Shown here one piece after another: positions 9,326 to 16,548 of a DNA stretch of 64,000 nt (the stretch's first letter is position 1; each line of letters starts with the position of its first letter). Origin of the DNA: Gammaproteobacteria bacterium. GTDB lineage: Bacteria; Pseudomonadota; Gammaproteobacteria; Burkholderiales; Burkholderiaceae_C. Where the stretch lies: positions 94,849-158,848 of the forward strand of contig JAHJWB010000018.1 of the NCBI GenBank assembly GCA_018828125.1, written 5' to 3'. Made by a program: the position numbers and the translations under genes. The notes under the pieces are model-generated. The model saw only the letters and a program-made list of their open reading frames with translations, was not told the origin of the DNA and searched no databases.

Positions 9326-10588
9326 TCAGGCCAGCAGGTCGCTTAGCGCGCGGGCAATCACCTTGGTGGCGCGGCGCAGGTCTTCCAAGTCAAGGCGTTC
9401 GTCGGCCCGCTTGGCGTGGGATTCGAGCACCGTGCGAGGCCCGGCGCCGTAGATCACGCCGGGAATGCCGCGTTCCACGTACAGACGCACGTCGGTGTAC
9501 AGCGGCGTGCCCACAGCGGGCACCGGCTCGCCGATCACGGCCTGCGCGTGTTTCTGGATGGCATCCACCAGGGGCTGGTTGCCCGCCAGCGGCGTCATGG
9601 CGTTGGCCAGCAGCAGGCGCTTGATGTCTACGCTGATGCCTGCCCGCTCGCCCGCCGCCTGTTCGATGACACGGCGGATCGTGGCCTCGACCTCTACCGG
9701 GTTTTCCTCGGGGATCATGCGGCGGTCCAGCTTGAACATGACCTTGCCGGGCACCACGTTGGTGTTGGTGCCACCTTCGATGCGGCCCACGTTCAGGTAC
9801 GGGTGTTTGATGCCTTCGACCTTGGATGTGACCTTCTTGTATTCATCGTTCTGGGCATACAGCGCATTGAGGATGTGCACCGCGCCCTGTAGCGCGTCCA
9901 CGCCGGTGTGGGGCACAGCGGCGTGGGCCATCTTGCCGTGCACGGTGATCTCCATCTGCAGGCAGCCGTTGTGGGCGGTGACCACTTCGTAGCTGAAGCC
10001 TGCGGCGATCATCAAGTCGGGCTTGGTAAGGCCGTTCTTCAGTAGCCAGCCGGGGCCCAGCTCGCCGCCAAACTCTTCGTCGTAGGTGAAGTGCAGTTCC
10101 ACCGCACCGTGGGCAGGCTTGGCGACGGCCTCCAGCGCGCGCACCGCAAAGGTGAACGATGCGAAGTCGCTCTTGCTCACGGCCGTGGCGCGGCCGTACA
10201 TCTTGCCGTCGACGATCTCGGCACCGTAGGGCTCGTGGGTCCAGCCTTCGCCGGGTGGCACCACGTCGCCATGGGCGTTGAGCGCAATCGTCTTGCCGCC
10301 CTGGCCGTACGCGCGGCGCACGATGAGGTTGGTGATGGATTCCATGCCATAGGCCACCACGTCGGCGTTGGGCACGGCGTGTTTCTCGGCCTCGTAGCCA
10401 AAGTCCTTGAGCAGCTCGGCCGTGCGCTCGGCGTGTGGCGCGTTGTTGCCGGGCGGCGTGTCGGTGGGCACGCGCACCAGGGACTGCAGAAACTGCACTT
10501 CCTCGTCAAAGTGCTGGTCGATCCATGCATCAATCGCGTGGTAGGCCGCTGTGTTCGCCGTCGTCGTCGTGGGTGTCGCTGTCGTCAT
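9326..10588 (-). CDS. M20-family metallohydrolase (ArgE/DapE-like)
   Basis: Cytosolic two-metal amidohydrolase of 420 residues. Likely ligands are H106 in NAHGDVVP, D141 in VSKSDF, E171/E172 in YDEEFGG and a C-terminal histidine in ESHAKRADE; the dimerisation domain falls around residues 200-310. Its start overlaps the stop of the OHCU decarboxylase-allantoate amidohydrolase gene by four bases (ATGA), so it is translationally coupled to allantoate breakdown. It could act on ureidoglycolate, ureidoglycine or another carbamoyl compound of the pathway, but the M20 fold alone does not say which. An acetylornithine-type deacetylase role is the default alternative. Confidence 0.85.
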   Translation of the reverse strand: MTTATPTTTTANTAAYHAIDAWIDQHFDEEVQFLQSLVRVPTDTPPGNNAPHAERTAELLKDFGYEAEKHAVPNADVVAYGMESITNLIVRRAYGQGGKTIALNAHGDVVPPGEGWTHEPYGAEIVDGKMYGRATAVSKSDFASFTFAVRALEAVAKPAHGAVELHFTYDEEFGGELGPGWLLKNGLTKPDLMIAAGFSYEVVTAHNGCLQMEITVHGKMAHAAVPHTGVDALQGAVHILNALYAQNDEYKKVTSKVEGIKHPYLNVGRIEGGTNTNVVPGKVMFKLDRRMIPEENPVEVEATIRRVIEQAAGERAGISVDIKRLLLANAMTPLAGNQPLVDAIQKHAQAVIGEPVPAVGTPLYTDVRLYVERGIPGVIYGAGPRTVLESHAKRADERLDLEDLRRATKVIARALSDLLA

Positions 10589-12363
10589 GCTTGTGGTTCC
10601 TCGGCAAGCTGGTGCAGGAGATGCGTGAATGCGTCCACCGCCAGTTGAATGTCGTTGTTGGTGGTGCTTTCCAGCGGGTTGTGGCTGATGCCGGAGTTCT
10701 GGCCGCGCACAAACAACATGGCCTGGGGCATGATTTCGTGCAGCTTCATCGCGTCGTGGCCCGCGCCGCTGGGCATGCGGAACACGGGCACGCCCAGCGT
10801 GTCCACCGCGCGCTCCCAGTGGTGCTGCCAGGCGGGCGCGCTGGGGGCGGCGGCGGCACGCATCGATTCCTCCAGCGTGTAGCGCAGGCCACGCCGCTGG
10901 GCGATGCGCGCCAGCTCATCGAGCACATCGCTCACCAGCGCATCGCGCTGCGGGTCGGTGGGGGCGCGCAGGTCCAGGCTGAACTGGCAGCGGCCAGGCA
11001 CCACATTGATGGAGCCGCCGGGCACGTTCAGCAAGCCGATGGTGCCGACCGAGTCGCCGTCCTTGGCGGCGCGCTGCTCGATGAACAGCGCCAGCTCGGC
11101 CACGGCCACGGCCGCGTCGCGGCGGCGGTCCATGGGAGTCGTGCCGGCGTGGCTGGCGGTGCCGATCATTTCGGCGATGTAGCGCACCCCACCGTTGATG
11201 GACGTGACCACGCCCAGGGGCAGGTCCAGTTCATTGAGCACCGGGCCCTGTTCGATGTGTACTTCGACAAAACCCAGGTACTGCGCGGCGTCGCGCTGCA
11301 GCTTGGCAATGTCGTCGATGCACAGGCCGGCGTGTTCCATGGCGCTGCGCATGGTGATGCCATCGGCGTCCCTCTGGTCCAGCCACGCGGGGTTGAAGTG
11401 ACCGATGAGCGCGCCTGATCCCAAAAAGGTGGCTTTGTAGCGCTGGCCTTCTTCCTCGGCAAACGCGATGACTTCGATGCCAAACGGCAGGCGCTTGCCA
11501 GCACGGTGCAGCTCGCGCACGCAGGCCATGGGCACAAAGATACCCAGGCGGCCGTCGTATTTGCCGCCGTTGCGCACGGTGTCGTAGTGGCTGCCCGTCA
11601 TGAGGTAGCGTGCGCCATCTGTCGCGGGGCGGTATCGGCCCACCACGTTGCCCACTGCGTCGATTTCCACGTCGTCAAACCCGCAGTCGCGCATCCAGTG
11701 GCTGATGCGCTGGGCGCAGGCACGGTGCGCGTCGGTGAGGTAGGTGACGGTGAGCTGGCCCTTTTCGGCAAAGCCGGGGTCGGAGTGCTCGGCGAGTTTT
11801 TCGGACCAGTCCCATACGTCGTTGCCCAGCACGGGCTCGGCGGCAAACTTGTCGGTCAGGCGGATCTCGGCAATGCGGTGTATGTTGCGCAGCGCCTCAG
11901 CCACCTCGAAGTCGGGGTGGTTATCGAGCCGCCGCGCAAAGGTGTCGATGATTTCCTTCTTGGGCAGTCCTGCCCCCCTGGGCCCGCGCACAGCCAGGAT
12001 GAACGGGAAGCCAAAACGTTCGTTGTAGGCCGCGTTGAGCTGCTGGATGCGCTCGAACTCGTCGGGCGTGCACTGCGTGAGGCCCGCCTTGTTCTGCTCG
12101 TTGGTCGACTCGGCCGTCAGGTTCTGCGCCACCATGGCCTTGCCTGCCAGCTCCGGGTGGGCGCGGATCAGCGCCAGCTTGGCATCCAGCTCTGCCGTGC
12201 GCACGACCTGCGCCAGCGCGTGCTTCAGTTGGGCCAGCGACCGAAACGGCCGCTGCGCCAGCGCCTGCTCGGCAATCCAGGGGGAGTGTTCGTACAGGCC
12301 GTCCAGTAGCTGCACGGCGTCGGCAACACCGGCGGTGTTGAGTTGTTCCAGGGTCAATGACAT
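10585..12363 (-). CDS. OHCU decarboxylase-allantoate amidohydrolase fusion
   Basis: A 592-residue fusion of two purine-catabolic enzymes. Residues 1-170 are OHCU decarboxylase, converting 2-oxo-4-hydroxy-4-carboxy-5-ureidoimidazoline to S-allantoin, with the catalytic His in AHPELAGK (H69) and the ESTNEQNKAGL helix. Residues from about 180 are an M20-type allantoate amidohydrolase, with metal-site motifs GSHYDTV (H259), NGGKYDGRLG, FAEEEGQR (303-308) and EVHIEQGP (H369), and SHNPLE near the C-terminus. Both sets of key residues are present. It lies 64 bases after puuE and overlaps the M20 gene. The fusion joins non-adjacent steps of the pathway, with allantoinase (PuuE) between them. Confidence 0.92.
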   Translation of the reverse strand: MSLTLEQLNTAGVADAVQLLDGLYEHSPWIAEQALAQRPFRSLAQLKHALAQVVRTAELDAKLALIRAHPELAGKAMVAQNLTAESTNEQNKAGLTQCTPDEFERIQQLNAAYNERFGFPFILAVRGPRGAGLPKKEIIDTFARRLDNHPDFEVAEALRNIHRIAEIRLTDKFAAEPVLGNDVWDWSEKLAEHSDPGFAEKGQLTVTYLTDAHRACAQRISHWMRDCGFDDVEIDAVGNVVGRYRPATDGARYLMTGSHYDTVRNGGKYDGRLGIFVPMACVRELHRAGKRLPFGIEVIAFAEEEGQRYKATFLGSGALIGHFNPAWLDQRDADGITMRSAMEHAGLCIDDIAKLQRDAAQYLGFVEVHIEQGPVLNELDLPLGVVTSINGGVRYIAEMIGTASHAGTTPMDRRRDAAVAVAELALFIEQRAAKDGDSVGTIGLLNVPGGSINVVPGRCQFSLDLRAPTDPQRDALVSDVLDELARIAQRRGLRYTLEESMRAAAAPSAPAWQHHWERAVDTLGVPVFRMPSGAGHDAMKLHEIMPQAMLFVRGQNSGISHNPLESTTNNDIQLAVDAFTHLLHQLAEEPQA

Positions 12364-12373
12364 AGTGAATGCT

Positions 12374-12424
12374 TCAAAAAAGTGAGCTGTCAGCGCTTAT
12401 CGGTAAAGCGCTGGAGGCCTATTT
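12374..12424 (+). repeat. AGCGCT palindromic element, copy 2
   Basis: CAGCGCTT (12391-12398) and AAGCGCTG (12406-12413) form the stem of a family member, followed by GAGGCC. It fills the gap between puuE and the fusion gene of one operon. Confidence 0.75.
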
Positions 12425-12427
12425 GGT

Positions 12428-13381
12428 TCAGAAAATCGGTGCCGGGTAGCGCTGTGCCCAGTGGCGCGCGATGTCGATGCGCCGTGCCACCCACACCTGG
12501 TCATGCTGCGCAATGTGGTCCAGAAACCGCTGCAGCGCCGTGATGCGGCCGGGGCGACCCAGCAGGCGGCAGTGCATGCCGATGCTCATCATCTTGGGCG
12601 CGTTGTCACCGTTCGGGTCGCCCTCGGCATACAGCGCGTCGAACGTGTCCTTCAGGTATTGAAAAAACGGGTCGGCGTGCGAGTAGCCCTGGGGCAGGGC
12701 AAAGCGCATGTCGTTGCAGTCCAGCGTGTAGGGCACGATAAGTTGGGGCACCGTGCTGCCGTCGGACTTTTGCACCTTCATCCAGAAGGGCAGGTCGTCG
12801 CCGTAATAGTCGCTGTCGTACTCAAACCCGCCAAAGTCGGCCACCAGGCGGTGGGTGTTGGGGCTGTCGCGGCCGGTGTACCAGCCCAGGGCTCGTTGCC
12901 CCGTCAAGCGCTGGATGATCTCCATCGCCTCTTGCATGTGCGCGCGCTCGACGTCTTCGGGGATGTGCTGGTAGTGGATCCACTTGAGGCCATGGCAGGC
13001 GATCTCGTGGCCCAGTTCCACAAAGGCCGCCGTCAGCTCAGGGTGGCGCTGCAGCGCCGTGGAGACGCCAAACACCGTGAGCGGCAACTGGCGCTTTTCA
13101 AACTCGCGCAGGATGCGCCACACGCCAGCGCGCGAGCCGTATTCGTAGATGCCTTCCATGCTCATGTGCCGCTCGGGGTAGCTGGCGGGGTTGAACATTT
13201 CGGACAAGAACTGCTCGCTGCCCGCGTCGCCGTGCAGCACGGCGTTCTCGCCGCCTTCTTCGTAGTTCAGCACAAACTGCACCGCAATGCGGGCCCCGCC
13301 CGGCCATTGCGCGTGGGGCGGGTTTTGGCCGTAGCCAATCAAATCGCGGGGGTAGGGGGCGGTGGTGTCGTAGATCGTCAT
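12428..13381 (-). CDS. puuE: Allantoinase, PuuE polysaccharide-deacetylase type
   Basis: Hydrolyses allantoin to allantoate; this is the cofactor-independent PuuE class rather than the metal amidohydrolase class. The 317-residue product has the deacetylase-like barrel with LGHEIACHGLKWIHYQHI in the middle and an early YPRDLIGYG segment typical of PuuE. The start at 13381 (MTIYDTT) leaves a 19-base gap after gntR; a longer in-frame start inside gntR is unlikely. It is second in the minus-strand operon gntR-puuE-fusion-M20 and supplies the substrate of the amidohydrolase half of the next protein. Confidence 0.93.
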   Translation of the reverse strand: MTIYDTTAPYPRDLIGYGQNPPHAQWPGGARIAVQFVLNYEEGGENAVLHGDAGSEQFLSEMFNPASYPERHMSMEGIYEYGSRAGVWRILREFEKRQLPLTVFGVSTALQRHPELTAAFVELGHEIACHGLKWIHYQHIPEDVERAHMQEAMEIIQRLTGQRALGWYTGRDSPNTHRLVADFGGFEYDSDYYGDDLPFWMKVQKSDGSTVPQLIVPYTLDCNDMRFALPQGYSHADPFFQYLKDTFDALYAEGDPNGDNAPKMMSIGMHCRLLGRPGRITALQRFLDHIAQHDQVWVARRIDIARHWAQRYPAPIF

Positions 13382-13400
13382 GGTGAGAAAAGCGTGGGGT

Positions 13401-14069
13401 TCAAGAGGCCAGCGCGGCAGCCAGGTCGCTGGCGGGGCGCTTGCGGTCAAAAGTCAGGCTGGCTTCCACGTGTTCGAGGTGGCTTTGCATGAGTTGCACG
13501 GCGCGTTCCTCATCGCGCGCGGCGAGGGCGGCCACGATGTCGGCGTGTTCTTCGTGCGAATGTTCTGCGGCGCTGGCCGATTGGTACATCAGCGTGATGA
13601 GCGCGCAGCGCGAGATCAAATCTCCCAGCATCTGCGCCAGCACCTCGTTGCCCATCAGTTCGGCCATGCGCACGTGGAAGTCGCCCAGCAGCTCGGTGCG
13701 GCTGCTGGCATCAAACGTGTCCATGGCGGCTTTTTCGGCGGCAACGTGGGTGCGCAGGGCCTTGATCTTGGCTGGCGTTACCGTCTGCGCAAAGGCGCGG
13801 GTCATCTCGGTCTCCAGCATCCGGCGCACGGCAAACACCTGGCGGGCTTCTTCCACCGACGGGGTAGAAACGAACGCCCCGCGGGCGGGTTCCAGCGTGA
13901 CCAGCCGGTTTTGCGCCAGCTGAAACAACGCCTGGCGCACCAGCGTGCGCGACACGCCAAAGTGGTCGGCCAGTTTCTGCTCGGCCAGCTTGGTGCCCGG
14001 CTGCAGGCGGTGCTCGACGATGGCGCGGGTCAGCGCGTCAACAATCGCGCTTGTGGATGAAGATTCCAT
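13401..14069 (-). CDS. GntR-family (FCD) regulator of urate degradation
   Basis: Dimeric transcription factor of 222 residues. The winged helix covers residues 1-75 (LAEQKLADHFGVSRTLVRQA) and the FCD ligand-binding domain about 80-205, with candidate metal-binding histidines in GDFHVRM, EEHADIV and SHLEHV. It opens the puuE operon and is divergent from uraH. A perfect 18-bp palindrome (14094-14111) lies 25 bases before its start, which implies autoregulation and control of uraH. The same site recurs before the permease. The effector is probably urate, allantoin or another pathway intermediate; this is inferred. Confidence 0.9.
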   Translation of the reverse strand: MESSSTSAIVDALTRAIVEHRLQPGTKLAEQKLADHFGVSRTLVRQALFQLAQNRLVTLEPARGAFVSTPSVEEARQVFAVRRMLETEMTRAFAQTVTPAKIKALRTHVAAEKAAMDTFDASSRTELLGDFHVRMAELMGNEVLAQMLGDLISRCALITLMYQSASAAEHSHEEHADIVAALAARDEERAVQLMQSHLEHVEASLTFDRKRPASDLAAALAS

Positions 14070-14093
14070 GGCGGCATGATACGGTGGATGGCG

Positions 14094-14111
14094 AAAAGTG
14101 TATACACTTTT
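14094..14111. promoter_or_regulatory. GntR operator, gntR-uraH divergent promoter
   Basis: AAAAGTGTATACACTTTT is a perfect 18-base palindrome midway between divergent gntR (start 14069) and uraH (start 14179). Copies at 9147-9164 and, degraded, near 16124-16136 lie before other urate genes. Size and symmetry fit a FadR/FCD-type dimer site. Confidence 0.75.
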
Positions 14112-14178
14112 GGTCTACACACTGCGGATCTTCCAATCGTCGCCGATGTGCCGCACTGCTCACTTCAGGAGATTCCCC

Positions 14179-14529
14179 ATGGGCCTTAGCACCCACGTTC
14201 TCGACACCATGCATGGCTGCCCCGCCGCTGGAATGGAGGTCGCGCTGTATTCCACCCATGGCGACGCCGCCACGCTGCTGCAGCGCCTGGTGCTCAACAG
14301 CGATGGCCGCACCGATGCGCCGCTGTTCGACAACGCCAGCCTGCGCACCGGCACCTACCGGCTGCGTTTTGATGTGGCGGGTTACTTCAAGGCACGGGGC
14401 GTAGAACTGCCCGAACCCAATTTTTTGAACCAGGTGAGCCTGGACTTTGGCATTGCGCATGCCGACCAGCACTACCACGTGCCGCTGCTGGTCAGCCCCT
14501 GGAGCTATTCGACGTACCGGGGGTCGTGA
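14179..14529 (+). CDS. uraH: 5-hydroxyisourate hydrolase
   Basis: Transthyretin-like enzyme of 116 residues that converts 5-hydroxyisourate, the product of PuuD, to OHCU. Diagnostic features are [14 protein letters not shown] at the N-terminus with a catalytic His, LRFDVAGYF in the middle, YHVPLLVSP with the second His, and the C-terminal YRGS signature. The start at 14179 has AGGAG eight bases upstream. It is divergent from gntR across the operator. It lacks an evident signal peptide and so acts in the cytoplasm. Confidence 0.95.
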   Translation: MGLSTHVLDTMHGCPAAGMEVALYSTHGDAATLLQRLVLNSDGRTDAPLFDNASLRTGTYRLRFDVAGYFKARGVELPEPNFLNQVSLDFGIAHADQHYHVPLLVSPWSYSTYRGS

Positions 14530-14535
14530 GGTTGC

Positions 14536-14628
14536 TCTCAAATAAATAGCTGGTTGCGCTTGTCAAATAAGACATTCAGATTAAAAAAATCTGAAGCCCA
14601 ATGAAATCAAGCGCTGGCTGCTATCTTT
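14536..14628. repeat. AGCGCT palindromic element, expanded composite copy 3
   Basis: The outer arms ATAGCTGGTTGCGCTTG (14546-14562) and CAAGCGCTGGCTGCTAT (14608-14624) resemble the usual element, but 45 bases separate them. That stretch holds its own hairpin TTCAGATT/AATCTGAA (14575-14595) with an A loop. It sits between convergent uraH and the lipoprotein gene and may act as a two-way terminator. Confidence 0.6.
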
Positions 14629-15177
14629 TTAAAGTTGCCCTTCGGTCAACGTGTCTAACTGAAAATGCCCGCTCTTGTCCCACAGCCAGGTGTCGGTGTA
14701 GGTGACCTTGCCCATGCGGGAAGGCACGGGGAAAGGTGCTGCGGCGCGTACGGTGCGCTCGATTTCGGCCACCACTTCGGGCGCATGCTTGGGCGAGCGC
14801 ATCCAGTGCAGGCGTGTGACCTTGCCGGTGCGGTCAATATCAACCTCCAGCACGCCAATGGCATACAGCATGGGCGGCAATTTGCCTTTGAACACACGTT
14901 CCTTGTTCAGGCCATAGAGATGGGTGGCGGCGTCCTCGCGGTAGGCGCGGGGCGTGATGGCCGCCGAGGTGCGGGCCGACCCCGCACTGGCAGCCACGGG
15001 GCCTTTGACACCGGTGGCGGGGTCTGTGCTGGGGGTGCGGCTGTCTTGCACGGGCGGCGGGGGGTCGGGCGCCGATTTGCAGGCTGCCACCAGTGCCGCT
15101 ACAGAGGCCATGAGCCCGGCAAGCAGCCAGTGGCGGCTGCGGGTACTGGAGGAGCGCTCGGGGGCTGAAGACGGCAT
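14629..15177 (-). CDS. Putative lipoprotein with TonB C-terminal-like domain
   Basis: Unassigned 182-residue protein. A hydrophobic signal with lipobox LVAAC near residues 29-33 predicts an outer- or inner-membrane lipoprotein. A proline-rich stretch (APDPPPPV) follows. The C-terminal half (VLEVDIDRTGKVTRLHWMRS and later residues) resembles the fold of TonB C-terminal domains. It is divergent from xdhC and convergent with uraH. No TonB-dependent receptor or ExbBD partner is nearby, so energy transduction is not supported. Confidence 0.65.
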   Translation of the reverse strand: MPSSAPERSSSTRSRHWLLAGLMASVAALVAACKSAPDPPPPVQDSRTPSTDPATGVKGPVAASAGSARTSAAITPRAYREDAATHLYGLNKERVFKGKLPPMLYAIGVLEVDIDRTGKVTRLHWMRSPKHAPEVVAEIERTVRAAAPFPVPSRMGKVTYTDTWLWDKSGHFQLDTLTEGQL

Positions 15178-15250
15178 GATGGATTGAGGCGGCTGAAGCG
15201 AGGCCTTGTGCTGCAGGGCCGCGTGGTGGGTGAGTGATTAAGGAACTGGA

Positions 15251-16075
15251 TTGACTGATTTGCGTTTACTGATGGACGCCCTGGAGGGCTCCACCGCTTG
15301 TCTCGTGCGGGTGGAGTCTACCGAAGGCTCGGCCCCGCGTGAAGCGGGCGCGTGGATGGCAGTGTTGGCCGATCGCATCGTGGGCACCATTGGCGGCGGT
15401 CATCTGGAGCTGCAGGCCATTGCTGAAGCCCGCCGCCAGCTGGCAGGTGTGCCCGGCCTCGCGCGGCAACGCTACGCCCTGGGCCCGGCGCTGGGGCAAT
15501 GCTGCGGCGGCGTGGTGCACCTGGGGTTCGAACGGCTGACGGCGGCCGACCTGGCCCCTGGTGCCGGTCTGCGCGCGCGCCTTGTGCCCTTGCAACACCC
15601 GGTGGCGCTGTTCGGTGGCGGCCACGTCGGGCATGCGCTGGCGCGGGTGCTGGCGCCGCTGCCGTTTGACCTGACCTGGATCGACAGCCGTGATGGCATC
15701 TTCCCCACCCCCGCGCCCGAGGGCGTGGCCTGCGAACACTCCGAGCCCGTACAACAGGCCGTACCGCACCTGGCGCCAGGCAGCCGCGTGCTGATCATGA
15801 GCTTCAGCCATGCCGAAGACCTGGACGTGGTGGCCGCCTGCCTGCGCCGCCAGCGGGAGCAAGCCGACCTGCCGTTCATCGGCCTGATCGGCAGCAAAAC
15901 CAAGTGGGCCACCTTCAGCAACCGCCTGCGCGACCGCGGCTTTGCGCCAGACGAACTGGCGCAGGTGACCTGCCCCATCGGCATCCCCGGCATTGAGGGC
16001 AAAGAGCCTGAAGTGATTGCGGTGGCGGTGGCGGCGCAGTTGCTGCAAACCTTGAAGGAGACAGCCCAAGGGTAA
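15251..16075 (+). CDS. xdhC: Xanthine dehydrogenase accessory protein XdhC
   Basis: Binds molybdenum cofactor, promotes its sulfuration and delivers it to the large subunit of xanthine dehydrogenase. The 274-residue product shows ESTEGSAPREAGAWM and GTIGGGHLE in the N-terminal XdhC/CoxI domain and a Rossmann-like C-terminal half (VALFGGGHVGHALARVL). The start is TTG at 15251, preceded by AAGGA at a good distance; no better ATG precedes the domain. It lies with the urate genes, about 13 kb from xdhAB, an unusual separation since xdhABC are often contiguous. Confidence 0.92.
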   Translation: MTDLRLLMDALEGSTACLVRVESTEGSAPREAGAWMAVLADRIVGTIGGGHLELQAIAEARRQLAGVPGLARQRYALGPALGQCCGGVVHLGFERLTAADLAPGAGLRARLVPLQHPVALFGGGHVGHALARVLAPLPFDLTWIDSRDGIFPTPAPEGVACEHSEPVQQAVPHLAPGSRVLIMSFSHAEDLDVVAACLRRQREQADLPFIGLIGSKTKWATFSNRLRDRGFAPDELAQVTCPIGIPGIEGKEPEVIAVAVAAQLLQTLKETAQG

Positions 16076-16123
16076 TTCCGGCCCACCCTGCCTCGGTTTG
16101 GGGCTGGAGTCGGGAATAATTCC

Positions 16124-16136
16124 TGCATACACTTTT
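16124..16136. promoter_or_regulatory. Degenerate GntR operator upstream of puuD
   Basis: TGCATACACTTTT matches the right part of the GntR palindrome at 14094-14111 in 12 of 13 positions; the left half is lost. It lies about 410 bases before puuD and the structured element 16248-16515 stands between them, so the element may have inserted into the original puuD leader. Confidence 0.4.
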
Positions 16137-16247
16137 CACTGTTGTTGGTCGGTTTACGGGTCGCCGCGGTGCCCCGGCGGGTTTCCCCGCCAAGGTGCGC
16201 GACCAAAATTTCTGCTCAGAGCGCCCGCAGTGGTGAGCAGGTTGTAA

Positions 16248-16515
16248 GAACGTGTTTGTGGTCTCTCAGGGACCGCGCAGCGGTCTTTGCGGGATGTAAT
16301 GCTAGGCGCGGTGCGCAGTGGATAGCTCGGCTATCCGCAAGCGCCGCAACGCCGCAGACCGCCCGCAAAGACCACTGCCCGAAGGGTTGGAACGAAATCG
16401 GGCGATTGGACGCCCCGGCTGCTTGCATGGGCATGAGCCAATGCGGCGCATCCGGAGCATCCACTCATCCCGATTGCGCTCCAACGCGGTCCCCTGCGAG
16501 ATCACAAACACGTTC
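16248..16515. repeat. Structured 268-bp element with nested inverted repeats
   Basis: Terminal arms of about 30 bases (16248-16277 and 16485-16515, both starting GAACGTGTTTGTG when read inward) enclose two further stems: GGTCTTTGCGGG (16282-16293) with CCCGCAAAGACC (16362-16373), and GTTGGAACGAAATCGGG (16386-16402) with 16469-16485. A perfect hairpin GGATAGC-TCG-GCTATCC is at 16320-16336. It ends 33 bases before the puuD start. It looks like a MITE-type element or structured RNA rather than a gene; short frames through it look like no protein I recognise. The remaining bases of the 16076-16548 gap show no gene. Confidence 0.7.
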
Positions 16516-16548
16516 AATGTGGCGCGCACGCGCCACCAAGGTTGAGAT

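Noticed and set aside
16216..16529. Short minus-strand frames upstream of puuD
   Set aside because: They lie wholly in the inverted-repeat element and are explained by its structure.
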